Positions 26,456 through 32,417 of a stretch of 64,000 bases of DNA are shown piece by piece (the stretch's first letter is position 1; each line of letters starts with the position of its first letter). The position numbers and the translations under genes are program-made. Source of the DNA: Aliamphritea ceti (GTDB taxonomy: Bacteria > Pseudomonadota > Gammaproteobacteria > Pseudomonadales > Balneatricaceae); contig NZ_AP025282.1 in assembly GCF_024347215.1 (NCBI RefSeq), positions 3,534,001 through 3,598,000 of the forward strand. The letters run 5' to 3'. Below the pieces are notes generated by a model. It had not been told where the DNA came from. It did no database searches and saw only the letters and a program-made list of their open reading frames with translations.

Positions 26456-27763
26456 ATGGAGTACCTGAAGAAATCCAACGCACCGGTTGCCGAAACCGAT
26501 GAAAAAATCCAGACAGCTGTAAAAGCTATGCTGGCACGTATCGCCGACGAAGGTGAAGCTGCAGTTCGCGAATACGCGCTCCAGTTTGATAACTGGGAAG
26601 GCGACTTCATTCTGAGCGATGAGAAGCGTGCCCGTCTGATTGCGGAAGTGCCTGAACGTACTAAACAGGATATCCAGTTCGCCTATAAACAGGTACGCAC
26701 CTTTGCTGAAGCTCAGAAAGCCAGCATGCAGGAGTTCGAGATTCAATCCGAGCCTGGTGTAAAACTGGGTCAGAAAATCATTCCGGTTAATTGTGCAGGT
26801 TGTTATGTGCCAGGTGGGCGTTACTCACATGCTGCGTCTGCATTAATGAGCGTAGCTACTGCTAAAGTAGCTGGCGTAAAAAAAGTGATTGCCTGCTCAC
26901 CACCGAAAGATGGCAGCATTCACCCTGCTATTGTATACGCGATGGACCTGGCTGGCGCTGATATCATTCTGGAAATGGGCGGCGTACACGCAATTGCCAC
27001 TATGGCTAAAGGCCTGTTCACAGGTGAAGCTGCAGACATTTTGGTTGGCCCGGGTAACGGCTATGTTGCTGAAGCCAAGCGCTTACTGTTTGGCGAAGTG
27101 GGCATCGATGTTTTTGCAGGGCCGACTGAATCCGCCATTATTGCTGATGACAGCGCAGATCCAATGACTCTGGCTGTTGATCTGGTTTCGCAAGCTGAAC
27201 ACGGTTACGACTCTCCGGTATGGCTATTCACCACCAGCAGACGCATCGGTGAAAAAGTCGCAGAGCTAATGCCAAAAGTAGCTGCAGATATGCCAAACCA
27301 CGATGTAGTTCAGTCTGCATGGGATGTACACGGTGAAATCATTCTTTGCGACAGCCGCGAAGAATGCGTCAAGGTTAGTGATGATTACGCTAGCGAACAT
27401 TTACAGGTGATTACTGAAGATCTGCAATGGTGGGCAGATAATCTGACCAACTACGGCTCTTTATTCCTGGGTGAAGGCAGTACAGTTACCCATGGTGACA
27501 AATGCTCAGGTACTAACCACATTCTGCCTACTAAGCGTGTCGCCCGTTACAGTGGTGGCCTTAACGTACAGAAATTCCTCAAGATTCTGACCTATCAGGA
27601 AATTGACGAATCAGCTAACCTGGCATTCAGTACAGCTGGTTCACGTATTTCTCGCGCAGAAGGTATGGAAGGCCATGCCCGTGCCTGTGACTGGCGTCTG
27701 CGTAAGTACTATCCTGATACCGAATGGGATTTCCACGTTTACGATCAGAAGCGTTACGATTAG
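26456..27763 (+). CDS. hpsN: HpsN-type sulfopropanediol dehydrogenase (histidinol dehydrogenase family)
   Basis: 435 residues, HisD fold. All catalytic positions of the family are present: zinc ligands Gln246, His249, Asp348 and His407, and the Glu314-His315 pair. It departs from true HisD after the zinc site, reading EHGYDSPVWL where biosynthetic HisD has EHDxxAQ, and it is not in a his operon. That is the pattern of HpsN, which oxidises (R)-2,3-dihydroxypropane-1-sulfonate twice to (R)-sulfolactate with NAD. GAGG sits ahead of the ATG. An aminotransferase gene follows and a LysR gene is divergent. The HpsN label is likely, but other HisD-like alcohol dehydrogenases exist. Confidence 0.75.
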   Translation: MEYLKKSNAPVAETDEKIQTAVKAMLARIADEGEAAVREYALQFDNWEGDFILSDEKRARLIAEVPERTKQDIQFAYKQVRTFAEAQKASMQEFEIQSEPGVKLGQKIIPVNCAGCYVPGGRYSHAASALMSVATAKVAGVKKVIACSPPKDGSIHPAIVYAMDLAGADIILEMGGVHAIATMAKGLFTGEAADILVGPGNGYVAEAKRLLFGEVGIDVFAGPTESAIIADDSADPMTLAVDLVSQAEHGYDSPVWLFTTSRRIGEKVAELMPKVAADMPNHDVVQSAWDVHGEIILCDSREECVKVSDDYASEHLQVITEDLQWWADNLTNYGSLFLGEGSTVTHGDKCSGTNHILPTKRVARYSGGLNVQKFLKILTYQEIDESANLAFSTAGSRISRAEGMEGHARACDWRLRKYYPDTEWDFHVYDQKRYD

Positions 27764-27776
27764 TCGCCGCTCACAT

Positions 27777-27802
27777 AACAGCCGGGCATATGCCCGGCTG
27801 TT
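27777..27802. repeat. 26-bp perfect palindrome between hpsN and the aminotransferase gene
   Basis: The half-site AACAGCCGGGCAT is followed directly by its reverse complement. No T run follows. As RNA it would form a very stable stem just after the hpsN stop; as DNA it could be a regulator site. Confidence 0.6.
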
Positions 27803-27826
27803 GCCTATCGTAACAATCATATTTCG

Positions 27827-27845
27827 AGCCCTGTCCCACAGGGCT
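27827..27845 (+). terminator. intercistronic hairpin before the aminotransferase gene
   Basis: Stem AGCCCTGT/ACAGGGCT with CCC loop and a short TTTGT tail, 22 bp before the next start. It is more likely an attenuator or processing site than a full terminator. Confidence 0.45.
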
Positions 27846-27866
27846 TTGTAACGTCAGGAATTGATG

Positions 27867-29060
27867 ATGAAGACCTTCAATAAATCTTTTACCCAACAGG
27901 AAGCTATTCCGGAAGCAGGCATTGCGGCAGCTAACGAAGTCATGCAATCAGGCCGCTTACATCGCTATAACACCCTGCCAGATGAACGCAGTGAAGCTGA
28001 CCTGCTGGAAATTGAATACGCTGAATATATGGGCGTACCTTATTGCCTTGCATGCTCATCAGGCGGTTACGCGCTTCATGTAGCAATGCGAGCTGCCGGC
28101 GTTAAATCTGGTGACAAGGTACTCTGCAACGCGTTTACACTGGCACCGGTACCAGGTGCCATCCACAACAGTGGTGCAGAGCCTGTACTTGTGGATGTTG
28201 CCGAAGATTACTGTATTGATCTGGACGACCTGGATGCAAAAGCAGCCAGCAGCGGCGCCAAGTACTTTATGTTGTCCCATATGCGCGGCCACCTGGCTGA
28301 CATGGATCGCATTATGGAAATCTGCGATAAATACGGTTTATTTCTGATTGAAGACTGCGCCCACACGATGGGAGCCACCTGGAATGGCAAAAAAAGCGGC
28401 ACCTTTGGTGATGTTGCCTGCTTCAGTACTCAAACCTACAAGCATATCAATTCCGGCGAAGGCGGTTTCCTGACAACCCGTCATCCAGACATTATGGCCC
28501 GTGCCATTATGCACTCCGGCTCATACATGCTGTTTGAGCGCCACTTTGCAGCGCCACCTAAAGAAGCCTTTGCGGAAATTCGATTCGAGACACCAAATTA
28601 CAGCGGTCGAATGGATAATCTGCGGGCGGCAATCCTACGCCCTCAACTGGCTGACTTGGATACTCAGTGTAATCGCTGGAATTCACGTTACCGATTACTT
28701 GAGACTGTTTTCAACGCATGTCCGGGTATCCATATTCCAGCACGTCCGGAAGCAGAACAGTTTGTTGCCAGTTCAATCCAGTTTTCATTACCGGATTTCA
28801 GTGAAGCCCAAATCCTTAATGTGGTCACTGAATGTGCTAACCGTGGCGTTGTATTAAAATGGTTCGGAGACGCTGATCCTAAAGACTACACCAGCCGTTA
28901 CGACAGCTGGCGCTATATCAAGAATATGCCGCAACTGCCAAAGACTGAGCAAATTCTCAGTAAGCTGCTTGATATGCGTATACCTCTGACATTCAGTGAA
29001 GCAGACTGTCAGTTATTAGGAGAAATCATTTCAGAAGTAGTTAGCGAGCAGAACAGCTAA
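27867..29060 (+). CDS. DegT/DnrJ/EryC1/StrS family PLP aminotransferase
   Basis: 397 residues from ATG 27867; ATG 27864 is equally in frame but closer to the AGGA site than usual. Family features are the PLP phosphate pocket near CSSGGYAL (63-70), Asp163 in IEDCAH and the Schiff-base Lys192 in YKHINSGEGG. Most relatives aminate keto-sugars, but there are no sugar genes here. The gene follows the HpsN-type dehydrogenase at about 100 bp and is presumably co-transcribed. A role in transaminating an aldehyde or ketone from that dehydrogenase is suggested by context only. Confidence 0.85.
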   Translation: MKTFNKSFTQQEAIPEAGIAAANEVMQSGRLHRYNTLPDERSEADLLEIEYAEYMGVPYCLACSSGGYALHVAMRAAGVKSGDKVLCNAFTLAPVPGAIHNSGAEPVLVDVAEDYCIDLDDLDAKAASSGAKYFMLSHMRGHLADMDRIMEICDKYGLFLIEDCAHTMGATWNGKKSGTFGDVACFSTQTYKHINSGEGGFLTTRHPDIMARAIMHSGSYMLFERHFAAPPKEAFAEIRFETPNYSGRMDNLRAAILRPQLADLDTQCNRWNSRYRLLETVFNACPGIHIPARPEAEQFVASSIQFSLPDFSEAQILNVVTECANRGVVLKWFGDADPKDYTSRYDSWRYIKNMPQLPKTEQILSKLLDMRIPLTFSEADCQLLGEIISEVVSEQNS

Positions 29061-29069
29061 ATTCGGACG

Positions 29070-29096
29070 AAAAAAAACCGGGTGCAAGCACCCGGT
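29070..29096 (-). terminator. strong terminator of a candidate minus-strand small RNA
   Basis: Nine-bp stem ACCGGGTGC/GCACCCGGT (29077-29096) followed on the minus strand by eight T residues. There is no T run on the plus strand, so it is not the terminator of the upstream plus-strand aminotransferase gene. Confidence 0.85.
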
Positions 29097-29250
29097 AAAA
29101 ATACTTATGACAAGAGCCTATTGCTTAAATCGAGCCAAATACGATTTCAGCCATAGTTCGTAAAGTGAAAAGAGTTTGGCCAAATCAAACCCTTTTCTGC
29201 AGCAACACCTCGGTGAGGTGAGGAAATGTTGCTGACCACTTACGAGCCAG
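29070..29250 (-). ncRNA. candidate Fur-regulated small RNA
   Basis: Between two convergent gene 3' ends, a minus-strand unit has a sigma70-like promoter overlapping a perfect Fur palindrome, a predicted start near 29248-29250 and a strong terminator, giving about 175-180 nt. The predicted RNA is highly structured: CGTAAGTG (complement of 29237-29244) pairs with CACTTTACG (complement of 29159-29167, one bulge), closing a junction that holds two hairpins, CAGCAAC...TTGCTG with inner CACCTC/GAGGTG, and GAAAAG.GTTTG...CAAAC.CTTTTC. No open reading frame is convincing. The layout matches RyhB/PrrF-type iron-sparing sRNAs, though no sequence kinship is claimed. Confidence 0.65.
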
Positions 29251-29254
29251 AGCA

Positions 29255-29282
29255 ATAATACATTAATGATAATGATTATCAA
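29255..29282 (-). promoter_or_regulatory. promoter with embedded Fur box
   Basis: Minus strand -35 TTGATA (29282-29277), 16-bp spacer, -10 TATTAT (29260-29255). The sequence TGATAATGATTATCA at 29267-29281 matches the 15-bp 7-1-7 Fur consensus at every defined base and covers the -35 and most of the spacer. Fur-Fe(II) bound here would block RNA polymerase. Confidence 0.75.
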
Positions 29283-29313
29283 CTCTTTTTGATAATAAAT
29301 TTCATTCCGGGTT

Positions 29314-29763
29314 TTAAGCTATAGCTTCTTTCTGGATAACTGGAAAAAATCTGTCGTATATCCAGGTATAGGCGAAGGTCATCAATACCACGCTGGCCAT
29401 CACCGCAATATCCATCACCAGCGCCTGCCAGAGGCTAAAGCCAAGCCACCACATAATAATCGGTAATGATGTCGCCGTAAGAGTTAACTCAAAACTCAAA
29501 GCGTGCACAATCCGGCCAATAATGCTTCGTTCAGTTGGAATTCTGCCAAAAGCTACGTCTACCCGGTCATATGCATAATTAAATATCAGATTAATTATCA
29601 TCGCTTTAAGACTGAGAATTAGCGACAGAGCACCCATTTCCAACAGTTCCTTATCCAAAAAATAACTCAGTGCAGGTGTAATTGTACCGATTAAAAGAAT
29701 CTCAAAGATAATGGTATAACGAATTCTGTCCCACTTACTCCGAATCACAATATCTGCTGCCAT
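29314..29763 (-). CDS. PACE family (AceI-like) multidrug/biocide efflux transporter
   Basis: 149 residues with four transmembrane helices in two repeats. Each repeat opens with an Arg-Xn-His/Phe-Glu type motif: DRIRYTIIFE at about 12-21 and GRIVHALSFE near 82-91, typical of the bacterial transmembrane pair domain. AceI relatives export chlorhexidine or short-chain diamines by proton antiport. It has a divergent LysR gene, the usual arrangement for aceI/aceR. AGGGAAC precedes the ATG. Family is clear; the natural substrate is unknown. Confidence 0.88.
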   Translation of the reverse strand: MAADIVIRSKWDRIRYTIIFEILLIGTITPALSYFLDKELLEMGALSLILSLKAMIINLIFNYAYDRVDVAFGRIPTERSIIGRIVHALSFELTLTATSLPIIMWWLGFSLWQALVMDIAVMASVVLMTFAYTWIYDRFFPVIQKEAIA

Positions 29764-29907
29764 GTTCCCTGCCTCCCCTTTGTCTGGATATTACTCACGT
29801 AAACAACTCAATAGACACTGACCAAAAGTATCCACATTCAGTCTAAATCTGTTGTATAAATTAATCTGAGCATTCTAACCATCTTAAAGATACAATAAAG
29901 TTAAATA

Positions 29908-29926
29908 CTATCTATAAATCAGATAG
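29908..29926. promoter_or_regulatory. candidate LysR operator between the PACE and LysR genes
   Basis: CTATCT-N7-AGATAG, containing ATC-N9-GAT and the T-N11-A LysR box, ends nine bases before the LysR start codon. It suits autoregulation and control of the divergent efflux gene. Confidence 0.5.
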
Positions 29927-29934
29927 GTAACTTT

Positions 29935-30834
29935 ATGCCCAGCCAAGATCAAATCCTTGCCTTTATTGCTGCTGCCGAACAAGGTTCATTCTCAGCCGCT
30001 GCTCGTCGACTCAACAAAGCTCAGTCAGCGGTGAGCCACGCAATTCAAAACTTAGAGATAGATATCGGCGTCGAGCTGTTTGACCGCAGCTCCCGCAGCC
30101 CTACTCTCACCCCGGCAGGTAACGCGTTACTGCGTAAAGCTCACGCGCTACAACAAACTCAGCAGGAATTCATTGCTCATGCCACTTCCCTGAACGGCGC
30201 CAATGAAACGGAGATTTGTCTGGCTATTGCTCAAAGCGTCTGGGACTTACCTTTACTGGACGTCTTAAAAGAATTTGAGCAGCGCTATCCTTACGTTACC
30301 CTGGAATTACTCGATCCGGGCAGCAGTGATGCCGCCGAACTGATTCGATCAGGCCGGGCAGATATAGGACTAATGATGGAGCAGGAAATTTATCCGAAGG
30401 GTTTCCGTTTCAGCGGTATAGGACATGCGCGCTTACTGCCAGTCTGTCACCCGGAACATCCACTGGTCTTACAACAGCCTGTAAGCCATCAGCAGCTTAG
30501 AGAACACCGCCAGCTACTGGCCAGTAACCGTAACCCTGATGATCGCAGTCATGAACGTCATCTGCTAAGTCCAGACATGTGGCGCTTTGAAAGCCCTCAC
30601 GTCATGCTAGAGGCGGTATGTGCCGGTCTTGGCTGGGCATTCCTGCATGAGTCAGTAATTCGTGAAAAACGGCATTTAGGCGAACTGACAGTATTCCAGC
30701 TGGCTTATCAGCAGGTTGACGTCTTTCAGGGCATCGATGTGATATGGACTGAACACAAAGCGCTGGGGACTGCAGGACAGTGGCTTCTGAACCGCCTTCG
30801 AGCCATCAAAGGCAATACTCCCTCTCCCGGTTGA
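29935..30834 (+). CDS. LysR family transcriptional regulator (probable regulator of the PACE gene)
   Basis: 299 residues. The winged helix at 5-62 (FSAAARRLNKAQSAVSHAIQ) is followed by a periplasmic-binding-protein-like effector domain. It is divergent from the PACE transporter, mirroring aceR/aceI pairs in which the LysR protein senses the exported diamine or biocide and activates the pump. A bidirectional terminator separates it from folD. The pairing is inferred from position and the operator. Confidence 0.9.
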   Translation: MPSQDQILAFIAAAEQGSFSAAARRLNKAQSAVSHAIQNLEIDIGVELFDRSSRSPTLTPAGNALLRKAHALQQTQQEFIAHATSLNGANETEICLAIAQSVWDLPLLDVLKEFEQRYPYVTLELLDPGSSDAAELIRSGRADIGLMMEQEIYPKGFRFSGIGHARLLPVCHPEHPLVLQQPVSHQQLREHRQLLASNRNPDDRSHERHLLSPDMWRFESPHVMLEAVCAGLGWAFLHESVIREKRHLGELTVFQLAYQQVDVFQGIDVIWTEHKALGTAGQWLLNRLRAIKGNTPSPG

Positions 30835-30848
30835 GCAATTTCAGACAC

Positions 30849-30879
30849 AAAAAAAGCCGGCATATAGCCAGCTTTTTTA
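30849..30879. terminator. bidirectional terminator between the LysR gene and folD
   Basis: AAAAAGC-C-GGC pairs with GCC-A-GCTTTTT around ATATA, with one mismatch. A and T runs on both sides serve both convergent genes. Confidence 0.75.
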
Positions 30880-30891
30880 AATTTAAAAATC

Positions 30892-31761
30892 TTAGTTCAG
30901 ATTTTCCAGACGCTTAAATGCTGTCAGCGTGTTCAGCAGCAGCATTGCGATAGTCATTGGGCCAACACCACCTGGTACAGGTGTAATGTGTGCAGCTTTT
31001 TCAGACGCGCTGGCGAAATCAACATCGCCTACCAGCTTGTTCTTACCATCGCGCTGGATACGGTTGATACCTACGTCAATCACGCAAGCACCTTCTTTAA
31101 TCCAGTCAGCATTAACCATTTCTGGACGGCCAACAGCAGCCACAACAATGTCAGCCTGACGGCAGATTTCTTCAATGTTCTGGGTACGGGAATGCACGAT
31201 AGTTACTGTGCAGCTTTCAGCCAGTAACAATGCAGCCATAGGCTTACCCACGATATTAGAACGACCAATAACAACAGCGTTCTTACCAGACAGGTTGTCA
31301 CCCAAAGCGTGTTTGATCAGGTGAACACTGCCGTGAGGCGTACAAGGCAACAGACTTTCTTCACCGATAGACAGACGGCCAACGTTTACCGGGTGGAAAC
31401 CGTCGACATCTTTATCAGGATCAATTGCATTCAATACTGTTTTCTCATCAATGTGAGATGGCAGTGGCAACTGACACAAAATACCGTGAATTTCGCTGTC
31501 GTTATTCAGTTGATCAACCAGTGCCAGCAATTCTTCCTGAGAAGTTGTTTCAGGCAAACGGTGCTCAGTAGAGATAAAGCCGACTTCTTTTGCCTGCTCG
31601 CCCTTCTTGCGAACATAAACCTGGCTAGCAGGATCTTCACCTACCAGGATAACGGTTAAGCCTGGTGCCTTACCGGCTTTTTGCTGAAGCTCAGCAACTT
31701 CACCCGCCATAGTCTGACGAAGATTAGTAGCGTACGCGTTGCCGTCAATGATATTGCTCAT
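30892..31761 (-). CDS. folD: bifunctional methylenetetrahydrofolate dehydrogenase/cyclohydrolase FolD
   Basis: 289 residues, the normal FolD length. Catalytic Tyr49 and Lys53 lie in SQVYVRKKG, the folate site DKDVDGFHPVN is near 115-125 and the NADP-site signature PVPGGVGPMT near the C-terminus. It interconverts 5,10-methylene-THF and 10-formyl-THF in the cytoplasm. Here it lies close to the dimethylglycine-dehydrogenase-like gene and purU, so besides its housekeeping role it can process one-carbon units from demethylation. It has its own 650-bp upstream region and is not in their operon. TAGGTAA precedes the ATG. Confidence 0.96.
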   Translation of the reverse strand: MSNIIDGNAYATNLRQTMAGEVAELQQKAGKAPGLTVILVGEDPASQVYVRKKGEQAKEVGFISTEHRLPETTSQEELLALVDQLNNDSEIHGILCQLPLPSHIDEKTVLNAIDPDKDVDGFHPVNVGRLSIGEESLLPCTPHGSVHLIKHALGDNLSGKNAVVIGRSNIVGKPMAALLLAESCTVTIVHSRTQNIEEICRQADIVVAAVGRPEMVNADWIKEGACVIDVGINRIQRDGKNKLVGDVDFASASEKAAHITPVPGGVGPMTIAMLLLNTLTAFKRLENLN

Positions 31762-32200
31762 AATTTACCTATCGTAATCCTGTATCGACCCGGCATATCT
31801 ATCTCCCTGACAGTCACTCTGCTGCCATAAGACAAATACAATCGGGAGCTAAATTAGCCTTGGTTTACGCCCGCCAGCAAAGCATTCTGCGACGCGACAA
31901 AACAGCCGTTATGATATAGCTACCACTGTCAGGTTCAAGCATTTATCGACAAGAAAACCCGGTAATTGGGCAGTGGTAAACAGAGGCATGATCTACAGCA
32001 AGCGCCGATAGAATAGCCTGTCATCAGAGCAGTATTATCAGGACATTGCGTTAGCAATAATTTGCTAAAAGCGACCTGTAATTGATTAAAGATACTGACC
32101 GTAGCTATCGCACCGGCCGTATGGCTTAACGCTTATACTTTATTTGCTCTGACAGCCTGAATACCAAGCCTGTAAAATTTACAAACCTGACATTTGCACC

Positions 32201-32236
32201 AAAAAAATCTCCTGTCTCAGAAACCTGAGCAGAAGA
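32201..32236 (-). terminator. terminator of the demethylation gene or of a candidate 3' small RNA
   Basis: On the minus strand TCTTCTG-CTCAG pairs with CTGAG-A-CAGGAGA (one bulge, one wobble), then seven T residues. It lies 180 bp after the flavoprotein stop codon. Confidence 0.8.
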
Positions 32237-32310
32237 TCGTAATAGCTATACTTTTGAACAACTACTTTTGTATAACCTGGCTGAGGCTATCCTGCATGAG
32301 CAACGTAAAA

Positions 32311-32394
32311 GAAGCAACCATGCGACTTAATTTTAGGGCACGACCAGACCAGAGCATACCTCTCTGATCCGGCAATTAAGTCACAGGTTGCCTC
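32311..32394. repeat. 84-bp long imperfect stem-loop
   Basis: Arms GAAGCAACC (32311-32319) with GGTTGCCTC (32386-32394, one mismatch) and GACTTAATT (32324-32332) with AATTAAGTC (32374-32382). The loop carries a further CAGAG/CTCTG hairpin. It lies between the flavoprotein stop and the terminator. Confidence 0.55.
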
Positions 32395-32417
32395 AAACCC
32401 TCATTAAATACCGCTTA

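Larger units (their letters stand above)
31762..32417. other. 656-bp intergenic region upstream of folD
   Basis: No protein gene is supported. It contains an 8-bp inverted repeat TACCACTG/CAGTGGTA (31921-31978), a strong minus-strand terminator (32201-32236) and a long imperfect stem-loop (32311-32394). Confidence 0.5.

Noticed and set aside
26456..27763. True biosynthetic histidinol dehydrogenase (hisD)
   Set aside because: The zinc and catalytic residues match, but the EHGYDSPVW loop and catabolic neighbours do not, and no other his gene is present.
29077..29096. This hairpin as terminator of the plus-strand aminotransferase gene
   Set aside because: The T run exists only on the minus strand; on the plus strand the stem is followed by A residues.
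31921..31978. tRNA-like stem with GGTTCAA nearby
   Set aside because: The element is only 58 nt and the GGTTCAA is near the wrong end; no D-arm, anticodon arm or correct T-arm order.
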